A DNA stretch of 64,000 bases from Lunularia cruciata (lineage: Eukaryota; Streptophyta; Marchantiopsida; Lunulariales; Lunulariaceae): NCBI GenBank assembly GCA_948567375.1, contig CAOYZS010000005.1, positions 186,001 through 250,000 on the forward strand, written 5' to 3'. Below the pieces are notes generated by a model. It ran no database searches. It was given only the letters and a program-made list of their open reading frames with translations, and was not told the origin of the DNA. Each line of letters begins with the position of its first letter. Position 1 is the stretch's first letter. This document shows positions 1 to 9,904 of the stretch, piece by piece. The translations under genes were made by a program, and so were the position numbers.

Positions 1-427
1 GGTATAGATCCTCCGTTTCGCGACCGGCTCCCATTACTCATGTAATGCAGTCATTCGTGGGTGTGGATACCCCTTTCTTCGAACGACTTTTGCACACCAT
101 TGCTCAAATACATATAGACTCTTTGGGGTTTTAGAAAATTTAGGACAATTTTTGCTGGTTCCTGAAAATGTTGACTTGGTTTAATACATTTAGGTTCGAC
201 AAGGCTTGATGCTCTGGGAAGCCGCACAAGATTGAGCGCATGCAATTTGTAACAGTGAGAGGATGCTGCTGTCTTTGATCAGTGGAATCTCTTCGAAGTT
301 CTTACCTATAAATTTTATCTTGTACACTGCACATATGATGTGAATCTGGGGAGTCACATTCTGAAGCATGGACATGTACATCATATCAAGTCGGTTACGT
401 TTTGACCCTAGTATGTCTGTGTTGCAG
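1..427. other. Intronic/upstream sequence with old tail relics
   Basis: No exon is supported here. Two short stretches (about 1-40 and 54-115) look like very diverged copies of the retroelement 3' end seen throughout the window: GGATCC or GGATAC, then a CG-rich hairpin remnant, then CTCCC or TTGC. The rest is probably intron of the bHLH gene, because the next exon downstream (428-442) is internal to the protein. Confidence 0.4.
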
Positions 428-442
428 ATGGCTGGAATTCAG
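428..442 (+). CDS. bHLH gene, tentative 15-nt micro-exon
   Basis: Five codons (MAGIQ) lie between a pyrimidine-rich acceptor ending TTGCAG and a GTAATC donor. Joined in phase 0 to the exon at 751 they give AGIQTLVCVPSRSGVVELGS, the conserved end of the plant bHLH-MYC_N domain, where family members typically read AGIQT(I/L)VC(I/V)P. That fit is the reason for the call. The open frame continues upstream of 428 but does not resemble the family, so either the exon is truly 15 nt or the acceptor is misplaced. Confidence 0.5.
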
Positions 443-750
443 GTAATCCGTGTGTGCATGTGCTCCATGGATTACAAGAAATTTGCAATCCTGCCAGTGA
501 TGGACCCCTTACAGTGAAGGCAGAATTTCATTTGAGTTGATGTCTCGCAAGCAGAAATAGTTTTGTACTAGAATTATTTGTCCCCCTGATCGACTTAGGG
601 TCAAATGAAAGGTGGAGTTGAGATTCTTGAAGACAATGTAGTGCAGAGCAACTGTGCTGAGCATGGATTAATTTCGTGTTATGGTCCTAAATTCGGGAAC
701 TTGAGCTGTCTGGCATCGTGGTTTGTCACGTGGAAATTATTTTGTTACAG

Positions 751-807
751 ACGCTCGTTTGTGTGCCTTCACGGAGCGGAGTGGTTGAGCTTGGCTCCAC
801 TGACTTG
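751..807 (+). CDS. bHLH gene exon: end of bHLH-MYC_N domain
   Basis: A 57-nt exon with acceptor TTTTGTTACAG and donor GTAAGAAG, phase 0 on both sides. It encodes TLVCVPSRSGVVELGSTDL. The VVELGST core is diagnostic of the bHLH-MYC_N domain of plant MYC/JAM/GL3-type bHLH proteins, which binds partners such as JAZ repressors or MYB proteins in characterised members. The earlier part of this domain must lie upstream of the window. It joins the exon at 1879 to give [17 protein letters not shown], matching the family pattern in which the ELGST strand is followed by a short amphipathic helix. Confidence 0.85.
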
Positions 808-1043
808 GTAAGAAGTCTCTGTTAGAAAACTTGTCCTTTAATGCAAAAACATACTTCTCGTACAAGAGACAGTCCGGTCAGATGTGGGTATGGAACTGGG
901 TTGCTTACAACGTCTTCTATATTCCATTACTCGATATGTATACAACCAGCATGTTTTCCAGTACTCAAGCTGTTTGCAACCATGCCACGTGTGCATAGCC
1001 TGAGTTTTCGCTACGAGTTTTGTATTCCATGCTAAAAATGTGT

Positions 1044-1238
1044 ATATAACCGCCATCTGTTATTCTCAATTTGTTTCAATTATGCCTTTGCTGCATGCTA
1101 CTTTCGATGCATTCTACCTTAGGAATTTAACACTACTCGAGCATTGTGAATCATCTACATATTGTTTATTGATCATTTGCATTTCATGAGTTCTGGATAA
1201 CCCGTTCCCAGAACGGCTTGTGCTCTCATATACCTATG
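1044..1238 (+). repeat. 5'-truncated PLE 3' tail
   Basis: This is the last ~195 bp of the window's dominant retroelement tail. It runs from the GTTATTCTCAATTTG segment, through CGATGCATTCTACC and CATGAGTTCTGGATAACC, to the hairpin CCGTTCCCAGAACGG and CTCATATACC. It is the first of more than thirty copies in this orientation. Confidence 0.8.
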
Positions 1239-1662
1239 TTACCGTGTAGGGCTTCATTTTCGCTTGTAGCTGATTGAATTTTTAAGTGTTTTGATCAATA
1301 GTTCCTGAATTGCTATAGTAAATATGTCACATCGTAGAGCCAAGTCAGTTACGCGAACTGTGGAACTCCGTTCTCGGAACTGCTTCTGCATAGCATTACT
1401 CAAATATGTGTCTCTACTCGCTCTATGTTTTCCCCTTTGCTTCCGAACCGATCTTCCTACTCGCTCGATCATTCTCCTTCCCTTTCAATTTTAGATGCTT
1501 CCTCTGTTACCTTTCTAGGAGGTTGTGTTTTCTCTCTTAGTCGTTCGTATGAAGTGTACCTACTTGCGTTCCTGCTTGCTAGCACTTCCGCTTATTTTCC
1601 GTTGTCTAATTTTTTTCTCAGATTAACTTCAATTCAACTTACGTACGTTCATGCTTGCATTT

Positions 1663-1840
1663 AATTATACATATGCATGTTATTTATCCGCACTCCATTT
1701 GCACGTGATGAGTTCTGGATCCCCCGGTCTTCGAACGGTTTCTACTCTCATGTCCGAATATGCATGTTATCGGTTCCTTACTAAGTGGGTTCTGGATCCC
1801 CCGTTCGAAGAACGGCATCTGCTCCCAAATGTGGTGAGTT
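1663..1840 (+). repeat. Two diverged tail ends in tandem (older subfamily)
   Basis: Two copies of the GTTCTGGATCCCCC-hairpin-CTGCTC terminus sit about 80 bp apart. The first hairpin has loop TTC (GTCTTCGAAC), the second loop GAA (CCGTTCGAAGAACGG). They differ from the common form (GGATAACC, loop CCA), which suggests an older subfamily. Confidence 0.6.
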
Positions 1841-1878
1841 GTAATTGATTGATTGAATTGTTATGTTAGATTGCAGAG

Positions 1879-2727
1879 AGTCTAGACATCATCGAGAACG
1901 TGAAGATGGTCTTCTGTGATATGAGCGATAGCAATTGCACCTCCCAAGCACTGCTTCTAAATGAGGACTCCTCCTTCCTGCCCTGCCCAACAAGCCCTTT
2001 GACTAGCATACATGGGTCTACAAGACATCTGTTACTGGAGAGAGGTCCAGACGCTAGCTCATCGTTTAGACCCATTCATCTGGACAAAATGAATTCATCA
2101 GTATGTACGAACGTGGACTCGTTTGACTATCTTTTCTCGGAAGACTTCGCGTTCGGTGATGTTTCCATTGACAATGAGAAGGAGCTGCAAAGTGCAAGTA
2201 CTTTTTCAGGGTCTTACCGGGGAAAAGTAAGTAGTCAAGAAGATAAGATCTCATCTATTGGGGTCGTCAAGAAAACTCAACCTGCAGGGCAACATCAGAA
2301 TCTTACTCGGGGAATGGAGACAGGAGAAATATTGAATCCTCCAGACCTTCGGCAGGGTAGCGACCTTTTGCAAGTGAATAATATTGCTACAACTCGCATC
2401 AAAGAAGAAGGAACGATCAAGGCATCAAAACACAAGTTAGCTTCATCTCTGAAATCGCAACATCAAGAAGGCATAGGAACACTCGCCAGTGCGTATGTAC
2501 GCTCCAGCATTGAGTCTGAACAGGACATTGACTCAGAAGCAGAAGTTTCATATAAAGAAGTAGAGTGTAGTTTCACTGTGGGACAAAAACCTCCAAGAAA
2601 GCGCGGAAGAAAGCCTGCCAATGACAGGGAAGAACCGTTGAACCATGTCCAAGCTGAACGTCAAAGACGGGAGAAGCTCAATCAACGGTTTTACACCTTG
2701 CGATCTGTGGTACCAAATGTCTCTAAG
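1879..2727 (+). CDS. MYC/JAM-like bHLH transcription factor, main exon (linker, NLS, basic region, helix 1)
   Basis: An 849-nt, 283-codon exon of a nuclear transcription factor. The first codons ([10 protein letters not shown]) finish the bHLH-MYC_N fold. A long Ser-rich and acidic linker follows, then an NLS-like PRKRGRKP segment at about 2593-2616, then the basic region and helix 1 at about 2635-2727. Basic-region residues for E-box (CANNTG) contact are present in the order His-Glu-Arg within [14 protein letters not shown]; the first Glu usual in the family (HVEAER) is Gln here. The [10 protein letters not shown]-(D/G)REEPLNHV sequence and the RSVVPNVSK ending are characteristic of plant subgroup IIId/IIIe proteins (MYC2, JAM/AIB types), which act in jasmonate signalling in studied plants. 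The donor is GTGAGT directly after the Lys of NVSK, so helix 2 lies in the exon 14.7 kb downstream. Assignment to MYC versus JAM is not resolved. Confidence 0.92.
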
Positions 2728-3292
2728 GTGAGTTTCGAAAACCGTTCTGACCACATTGAGAAACTATATCTAGCATGTTTACTTGGATTCTTGCTTGCAT
2801 GTATTAATTTCGCATGGTTTCGATTTAAACTAGGTTTTGCGTACGATAGCATAAGTCCACTCTGTGTCATGCCTTAGTTTACTAGATCCTCACGTCTTCG
2901 ACTTATTAATATTTCCTTTAGGATGCCTGTCCTTACTCTGCTTTCATTTCTAAAGTCCTCATTAAAGCTGGCGTTTACTTAATGGAGCACATCCCCTCTT
3001 TGCTGTATCTCGAGGTTATCAGATTCTTCACCCCTGCATCGCTTCATGGCTGTTCATAGATTCTTTTCTCCTTTGATTCATTTTTGTTCCAACTTTCTTC
3101 TTGGCACTGTTCATTTCGCTTATTCCGACTGGTTATGACTACATTGTTCAATCTTTCTTCGATGCTTCAGGTTTCCTTTTTTCCACTTCTTCTTAATCTT
3201 ACCCGTCATCCATATCTTACACACTTTGTCTCCCACCACTTTCTCTATACAGGATAACTTTCTTAGCAATGGTGACAACCCACACCTCTTAA

Positions 3293-3744
3293 GTGAGTAC
3301 AGTGTTCCAAGCTGAATCTTCACTCAATCGAAGGAGCACTTCTCCTTTCTCCCGGATTGAATTCATTGGCCTCCTATCCGCACCCGCATCCTTACCTCAT
3401 GCTTCTCCTCTGACCTTGATCCCATGCTCCACCTTACCTCTTACTATTCCACTGACCCCAATCCTATGGTCAGGAACTTAAACGACCTGAGGGTCGATCA
3501 CACACATGACAATTCTCTCCTCGACCCATTAGAGGACGAAGGAGTTATCTACATTACGTACTCTTTGAGCAACACTAAATGCAACGTGGGCCAAACCCTT
3601 GGCTTTGCTTTTAGTAGACCTCAACAACACTGGTGCAATAATAAAGCTCTTGCTGCGCTCCCTTCTATGGCATCCAAGTACACCCCTCTGATAGTTGCAA
3701 TGGCAAATTGCTTTTCTATGGTTTCAGAGTGTTCCCTGTGGTAA
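3293..3744 (+). pseudogene. PLE 5' fragment with GIY-YIG nuclease start
   Basis: A 5' piece of the Penelope-like element. Codons from about 3537 read GVIYITYSLSNTKCNVGQT, the paired GIY and YIG strands of a GIY-YIG endonuclease, followed by an F-x-R-P-QQHW segment holding the expected helix arginine. This copy is open through the region where the best copy (48533 on) is frameshifted, but the YIG tyrosine is Asn here (CNVG). It stops at 3744 and is followed at once by 3' tail sequence, so nuclease C-terminus and RT are missing. Confidence 0.75.
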
Positions 3745-4198
3745 ATGTAGATATAGGCATCAGTGTTTAGCGTTTAGTGTCTCAGGACTCAAGCGTCCAT
3801 AGAGCTTGTTGTGATATACTTCATATCCTGTCCTCTTACACCTCACTCTCGTTACCCTTTTACATTTCGACTCGTTTCTGCAGCCACACCATCCAAGAAC
3901 TCTTGTATTGTTCCTCTCCTCCATTCCCCAGCTAATTCCCTCCATAGTATTTTTCCTTCACTCTTTGACTGTTTCATGGTTTGACCTCTTGCGTCTACAG
4001 TGTTCCTACCCGACTCCAGCCCACGTTCTTCATCTTTATCGTTTATGCACTGCTTACTTGTGGGCTCTTACATACAGTCTCCTACTTTCTCACAGTCGTT
4101 TGCATCGTCTGTTGGCCATATGTGATTCTCAATTCGTTTCAATTATGCCTTTGCTGCAGGTTACCTTCGATGCATTCTACCTTAGGGCTTTAACACTT
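3745..4198 (+). repeat. PLE 3' tail, truncated at both ends
   Basis: Tail sequence from the GTTTAGCG(T)CTCAGGACTC module through CACTCCTCCATTCCCCAGC and CGATGCATTCTACCTTAGG. It stops inside AACACTTTT, where the next copy starts with CCCGGAGGCCTGTATACC. The hairpin terminus is missing. Confidence 0.7.
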
Positions 4199-5417
4199 TT
4201 CCCGGAGGCCTGTATACCATAGTGTTGTTTGGGAGTCCTTCTTGACTTCTGAATTCATATATATACTGTATACTTCCGTTCTCGTATACCTATATATACG
4301 GTATACTTCACCTTCACCTTCATTCACTTCACCTCTGCTTTTCCCGCTTCAGTTGACTCATCCCCTTCCCATGCAGCGCTGAAGTTTTCTTGCTCCACTC
4401 TCGTATCACTAGCGAACCTCTGCTTGACTCTTTCTCATTGTTGTGTCCTGGACTTTCTCTCTACTGATGAATGTTTGTGATTTCAGGGATCCATCAGGTA
4501 TGTCTCGATTTCTTCCCTCATCTTACTCATGTGGATTCTTTTCTTTCTGGACTGATCTTCATTATGCGGCTAAGACTCCAGCGCTTAAGTGCATGCCTGC
4601 ACTTTTGCTTGCCCTTGCTTTCCACATTTCCACCCTTGTTCTTTTTGACATTCCCATTACTTTTGAGCAGCACTTTAGGGGAGCAACCGAGTTTGCCTGG
4701 GCACTCATGAGTTTTCGAGCAGAAACTTGGTATGAGGGGTACTGACAATTGCTCAGCTACTTCGGCACTGCGTGAGGCACTGATGAAGTCGCAGGTGTTT
4801 TCGTGAAGGTTTACTATGGCCGCCTTCTGCTTCCCCTTTGCTGTTTAGCGTCTCAGGACTCAAGCGTCCATAGCGCTTGTTGTGATATACTTTATATCCT
4901 GTCCTTTTTCGCTTCGCTCTCGTTACCCTGTTACACTTAGACAGGTTTCTGCAGCCACACAACCCTAGAGCTAGAGCTAGAGCTAGAGCTCTCGCATTGT
5001 TCCACTCCTCCATTCCCCAGCTAATTCCCTCTCTATTATTTTTCCTTCGCTCTTTGCCTGATTCATGGGACCTCTTGTGTATACAGTGTTCCTACCCGAC
5101 TCCAGCCCACGTTTTTTATTTTTATCGTTCACACACTGCTTACTGGCAGTCTTTTACGAAGCGTTACCTATTTCTCGGAGTTGTTTGCATAGTGTTCTCA
5201 ATTTCATGGTGGTTTACTAGTCTGTTAGCCATATGTTATTCTCAATTTGTTTCAATTATGCCTTTGCTTCTAGTTACATTTGATGAATTCTACCTTATGG
5301 ATTTCTCACTATTCTAGCATTGTCAATTATGTACATCTTGCTTATCAATCATTTGCACCTCATGAGTTCTGGATAACCCGTTCCCAGAACGGCATCTGTT
5401 CTCGTATACCTATATAT
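4199..5417 (+). repeat. Near full-length PLE 3' tail (copy 1 of a similar pair)
   Basis: A 1.2-kb tail from CCCGGAGGCCTGTATACC to the hairpin CCGTTCCCAGAACGG (about 5379) and CTCGTATACCTATATATA. Modules in order are GTTGTTTGGGAGTCC, TTTCTCTCTACTGATG, GAGCAGCACTTTAGGGGAGC, CGAGCAGAAACTTGG, GGCACTGATGAAGTCGC, CATTCCCCAGC, CGATGAATTC and the terminus. The block at 6667-7880 matches it closely over its whole length. The open frames in it are not conserved coding sequence. Confidence 0.8.
4965..4990 (+). repeat. (CTAGAG)n microsatellite
   Basis: Four perfect CTAGAG units plus CT inside the tail copy. The paralogous position in other tails (for example near 7430) has none, so it expanded in this copy only. 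Confidence 0.9.
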
Positions 5418-5992
5418 ATAGGCATCATTTCAGGGACCCCGCCAATGTAGAGGAGCTTTTATGGATTCGGCTTTCCAGACCTTAGACTCCCATAGGCTTC
5501 ACCCGTCTTCCATTCTTCTTCTCCGGATCCCACTCCCCCCCCTGCACTATCGTTGGGTAGTACTACACATTTCAGAAGATTCGCTTACAGAGACTACCTC
5601 TGGACAATCTTTTATCTATTCACTACGTTGGACTCTGACAATCTTACTGATGCTTTCCTCTCATGCTTCCGGGTCCTTCTCCAAATTCTCCATGTCTTCA
5701 AAACCACCCCACTGCAGTGCTACTTAGAATGAAGCAGAGGTCCACGCTCTAATTGACAGATTGTTACTTTTCTCTCACCCTATTAACGTCTCAACACATC
5801 TACTCCTAACATACACTCATTATATTCCCATTCCCCTCTAAGAGAATGGACAAAGCTAGATTACAGTTCCTGCTCTGCGGTCTCTAATTTTTGGACGCCA
5901 TACCTCCAGTAATCCCCTTCAGAGTCCCCATCAGTGCTTACAGGTACAGTAGGACACTGGGTCAGCTACACTTCAATGCGCCTACCCCGAGA
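5418..5992 (+). pseudogene. Degenerate PLE fragment: GIY-YIG end and inter-domain region
   Basis: Translation in shifting frames gives FRDPANVEELLWI, matching the GIY-YIG C-terminal helix with its metal-binding Glu in the 48-kb copy (FRDFANVEELFWI). It continues with a YRDYLW segment and DKARLQFLL, IPFRVPISAYRYSRTLGQLHF, both equivalent to segments of the region between nuclease and RT. Several stops and frameshifts make it a dead fragment. Confidence 0.7.
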
Positions 5993-6028
5993 GCAATATC
6001 CACCCACTCATATACCTATATCCACCCA

Positions 6029-6655
6029 CTAATGAGGCACTGATGAAGTCGTAGGTGTTTTCGTGAAGGTTTATTATGGCCACCTTCTGCTTCCCTTCGC
6101 TGTTTAGCGTCTCAGGACTCAAGTGTCCATAGCGCTTGTTGCAATATACTTTTTATCCTGTCCTTTTTCGCTTCACTCTCGTTACCCTGTTACACTTTGA
6201 CAGGTTTCTGCAGCCACACCATCCTATAGCTCTTGCATTGTTCCACTGCTCCATTCCCCAGCTAATTCCCTCCCTATTATTTTTCCTTTGCACTTTGCCT
6301 GATTCACGGGACCTCTGGTGTATACCGTGTTCCTACCCGACTCCAGCCCACGTTTTTATTTTTATCGTTCATGCACTACTTACTGGCAGTCTTTTACATA
6401 GTGTTACCTATTTCTCGCAGTTGTTTGTATAGAGTTCTTGATTTCATGGTGGTTTTCTAGTCTGTTAGCCATATGTTATTGTTAATTTGTTTCAATTATG
6501 CCTTTGCTTCAAGTTACATTTGATGCATTCTACATTATGCATTTTTCACTATTCTAGCATTGTGAATCATGTACATCTTGCTTACTGGTCATTTGCAATT
6601 CATGAATTCTGGACACGATTTCTGTTCTTGTATATCTATATATACTATCTATTGT
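6029..6655 (+). repeat. PLE 3' tail, 5'-truncated
   Basis: The tail starts inside the AATGAGGCACTGATGAAGTC module, directly after a CTCATATACCTATATCC terminus-like sequence, and runs to a degenerate terminus (TTCTGGACACGATTTCTG, TTGTATATCTATATA). The hairpin has been lost in this copy. Confidence 0.75.
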
Positions 6656-6666
6656 CCTACTATGTA

Positions 6667-7880
6667 TCCCGGAGGCCTGTATACCATAGTGTTGTTTGGG
6701 AGTCCTTCTTGACTTCTGAATTCATATATATACTGGATACTTCCGTTCTCGTATACCTATATATATGGTATACTTCACCTTCACCTTCATTCACTTCACC
6801 TCTGCTTTTCCCGCTTCAGTTGACTCATCCCCTTCCCTTGCAGCGCTGAAGTTTTCTTGCTCCACTCTCGTATCACTAGGGAACCTCTGCTTGACTCTTT
6901 CCCATTGTTGTGTCCTGGACTTTCTCTCTACTAATGAATGTTTGTGATTTCAGGGATCCATCAGGTATGTCTCGATTTCTTCCCTCATCTTACTCATGTG
7001 GATTCTTTTCTTTCTGGACTGATCTTCATTATGCGGCTAAGACTCCAGCGCTTAAGTGCATGCCTGCACTTTTGCTTGCCCTTGCTTTCCACATTTCCAC
7101 CCTTGTTCTTTTTGACATTCCCATTACTTTTGAGCGGCACTTTAGGGGAGCAACAGAGTTTGCCTTGGCACTCATGAGTTTTCGAGCAGAAACTCGGTAT
7201 GAGGGGTGCTGACAATTGCTCAGCTACTTCGGCACTGTGTGAGGCACTGATGAAGTCGCAGGTGTTTTCGTGAAGGTTTACTATGGCCGCCTTCTGCTTC
7301 CCCTTTGCTGTTTAGCGTCTCAGGACTCAAGCGTCCATAGCGCTTGTTGCGATATACTTTATATCCTGTCCTTTTTCGCTTCGCTCTCATTACCCTGTTA
7401 CACTTCGACAGGTTTCTGCAGCCACACTATCCTATAGCTCTTACATTGTTCCATTCCCCAGCTAATTCCCTCCTTATTATTTATCCTTCGCTCTTTGCCT
7501 GATTCATAGGACCTCTGGTGTATACAGTGTTCCTACTAGACTACAGCCCACGTTTTTTATTATTTTTGTACACGCACTGCTTACTGGCAGTCTTTTACAT
7601 TGTGTTACCTATTTCTCGCAGTAGTTTGCATAGAGTTCTCGATTTCATGATGGTTTACTAGTCTGTTAGCCATATGTTATTGTCAATTTGTTTCAATTAT
7701 GCGTTTGCTTCAAGTTACATTCGATGCATTCTACATTGTGGATTTCTCACTATACTAGCATTGTGAATCTAGTACATTTTGGTTACCGATCATTTACACT
7801 AAAATGAGTTCTGGATAACCCGTTCCCAGAACGGCTTCTGTTCTGGGAACGGCTTCTGTTCTCGTATACCAATATACTAT
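6667..7880 (+). repeat. Near full-length PLE 3' tail (copy 2 of the pair)
   Basis: A very close match to 4199-5417, in the same module order and orientation. The end carries a duplicated terminus: CCGTTCCCAGAACGG, then CTTCT, then GTTCTGGGAACGG (7819-7852). The second arm set has the loop in the opposite orientation (TGG versus CCA). Confidence 0.8.
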
Positions 7881-8555
7881 CTATTGTCTAGATAGATCTG
7901 AGAACATCTGTTCTTTCTGCCAGGCAGGGAGCTCATTTTCGAGCCCACCAGTAATTTTTCCCTAGACTCAAATACCATCTTGACTCCTTCAGTGACATAT
8001 ACACTCTGAGTACCCTATTTGTGTCTTCTGCCATGTGGGCTTGATTGTATGCTTATGGACACGTGGCCTCTGCTTATGGACACATGGGCCCACCTGGTCC
8101 TTCACTTCATACGAGGTTGAACTTCCCTCCATGCTTTGACCTTCCGTGAGATGCCCTAATTTTTCAGTGCTCTTTTTTGTTTCTCTGTTCGTCCTCATCT
8201 TCTGCCTCTTCCTGTTCCCCTCTATGGATTATTATTTTCTTTTCACTTATAGTTGCTGCTCGTTCTACTTTACTCTGCACTTTCGACCCCCGTTTCTATG
8301 TCACCTGACCTGCTCTTTCCCTGCATGGTGGGATTCGCTCCCTACTACCTTAGTTGGGTGTCAAACAACTTGGTCTCTCCCGAGCCTTCTGACTTACCTC
8401 CTTACTCTTTCTTCGTTGCTTTCACTCTGAATTTACTACCTTCTTCATCTGTTGCATCATCGTTTACTTCTATTAGTTTTCATCTGCTTTTCGATATGAA
8501 CATTTGTTTTCTTTCAGGCTTTAACCAGGTATTTCTCGAGTCCCTTACTTATTCA

Positions 8556-9010
8556 TGATGAGAACCTTTCTTCCTAGTCTTTGAAGTAGATGGTCTATCC
8601 TCAGTCATTCTGACTTCTGATGTATCAGACATCCTAGTACTCAGCTTCCTAGTCTCACCAGAGTAGACACTTCTGATTGCACTCGGCAATATTCAACTCA
8701 CTCTCTCTCAGAGCCTTCAAAGATAGTACACAGCAGCACTCACGCAGCATGAAAGGTACCCCAGTGGGAAGCAGCATAGAACACACCTTAAACAAGGTAC
8801 AAGGTCCTGGGAATGATCCTTGTATGAGAACTTACCTAAACATGAGCAGAGAGCACTCATATATATACACAAGCAAGCTCTAGCAGGTTGCTTTGCAGAG
8901 CCCTAATTGAGGCTGCGCCCTCACTTCACCTTAATCATGTATCTAGCCTAATCATGTATCGAGCCTAGTCATGTATCTAGTCACTAAACTAGAGATTATC
9001 ACAACTAACA
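8556..9010 (-). mobile_element. Solo LTR, copia family A-related, TSD ATTCA
   Basis: A 455-bp solo LTR bounded by TGATGAGAACC and AACTAACA with perfect 5-bp target duplications ATTCA at 8551-8555 and 9011-9015. It resembles the LTR of element A (shared CTGATGTATCAGACATC, GGTTGCTTTGCA, GGCTGCGCCC, AACTAGAGATTA), so its transcriptional sense is the - strand. A TATA-like run (CATATATATACAC) lies near 8857. It is clearly more diverged from the element A LTRs than they are from each other. Internal sequence was probably lost by LTR-LTR recombination. Confidence 0.88.
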
Positions 9011-9587
9011 ATTCATGCTCACGTTTTCATTTTCTTAATTCTCTTCATTCGCAGGCTGATTTATTTGCATCACATACTCATTCTGTTGATTATTGTTGCT
9101 ACCCATTGTTTGGATTTTAGGCTTCATACGTTTTAGCTTTTCCCTTACCCTGAGCGGCACTGTTAGAAGCAACCGAGTTGACCTTGGCACTCATGAGTTT
9201 TCGAGCAGGAACTTGCTACGAGGGGTACTGACAATTGCTCAGCTACTTCGGCACTGCGTGAGGCACTGATGAAGTCGCAGGTGTTTTCGTGGAGGTTTAC
9301 TACGGCCGCCTTCTGCTACCCTTAGCTGTGTAGCCTCTCAGGACTCCAGCATCCATAGTGCTGGTTGTGATATACTTTATATCCGGTCCTATTCTGCTTC
9401 GCTCTCGTTACCATGTTACACTTAGACCCGTTTCTGCAGCCACATCTTCCGAGACTTCTTGTTTGGTTCCACTCCTCCATTCCCCGACTAGTTGCCTCCC
9501 TATTATGTTCCCTTCGCTCTTTGCCTGCTTCCTGCTTCGCCCTCTTGCGTCTACAGTGTTCCTACCCACCTCCAGCCCACGTTCATC

Positions 9588-9731
9588 ATCTTTATTCACG
9601 CACTGCTTACTGGCGGTTTCTTCATCTTTGTTCACGCATTGCATACTGGCGGGTTCTTCTTTTTTGTTCATGCACTGCTTACTGGTGTGTTCTTCATCTT
9701 TGTTCACGCACTGCTTACTGGCGGGCTCTTA
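9588..9731 (+). repeat. 36-bp minisatellite, four units
   Basis: Four consecutive 36-bp units (9588, 9624, 9660, 9696) with core CACGCACTGCTTACTGGCGG followed by TTCTTC. Most other tails have one unit at this position, so this is a local expansion in the tail. The 12-residue periodic translation it gives is not evidence of a gene. Confidence 0.85.
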
Positions 9732-9904
9732 CAGCGTGTTTCCTATTCCTCGCCATTGTTTGCATAGCTGCTCTCGATTTCATGTTCTTTACTAGTCTGT
9801 TAGCCATTGGTTATTCTCAATTTGTTTCAATTATGCCTTTGCTGCAGGTTACTTTCAATGCCTTTTACATTAAAGATTTAATACTACTTTAGCATTGTGA
9901 TTCA

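Larger units (their letters stand above)
808..1878 (+). other. bHLH gene intron with PLE tail copies
   Basis: The intron runs from the donor GTAAGAAG to the acceptor TTGCAGAG. Splicing at the second AG (1877-1878) keeps phase 0, whereas splicing at the first AG (1875-1876) would create an immediate TAG. It contains one clear PLE tail (1044-1238) and older tail relics (about 1330-1410 and 1663-1840). The stretch 808-1043 has no recognisable repeat. Confidence 0.7.
7881..9904 (+). repeat. PLE tail (with last RT codons) interrupted by a solo LTR
   Basis: It begins with the last codons of the RT (GATCTGAGAACATCTGTTC to GAGCCCACCAGTAA, about 7888-7953) and continues as a long 3' untranslated tail of another subfamily (ACTCTGAGTACC, CATGTGGGC, TCCTTCACTTCATACGAGG). 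The solo LTR at 8556-9010 interrupts it; beyond the LTR the tail resumes at CACGTTTTCATTTTCTT. It stops at GATTCATG (about 9904), where an RT fragment starts. Confidence 0.65.

Noticed and set aside
232-262. Possible further upstream bHLH exon (AICNSERML, resembling the ERAREAQ segment before AGIQ).
   Set aside because: There is an in-frame stop just upstream and no convincing donor or acceptor; similarity is over a few residues only.
4443-4745. Open frame of about 100 codons, almost identical at 6910-7212 and partly at 14973 and 46959, as a conserved small gene.
   Set aside because: Conservation reflects the recent copying of the tail. Differences between copies include stops and frame changes, and the true tail of the complete element (51346-52535) has no such frame.
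9241-9310. CTGATGA in the tail module (GGCACTGATGAAGTCGC...) as the core of a hammerhead ribozyme, since other Penelope-like elements carry hammerheads.
   Set aside because: The CUGAUGA box recurs in most tails, but no GAAA box follows a pairable stem II, and no matching stems I/III are evident. The resemblance is limited to one box.
9358-9795. Open frame of 145 codons with a periodic LFTHCLLAG-like repeat, as a repeat protein.
   Set aside because: It is the translation of the 36-bp minisatellite within an untranslated PLE tail; overlapping frames on both strands are also open and the other tails do not keep the frame.
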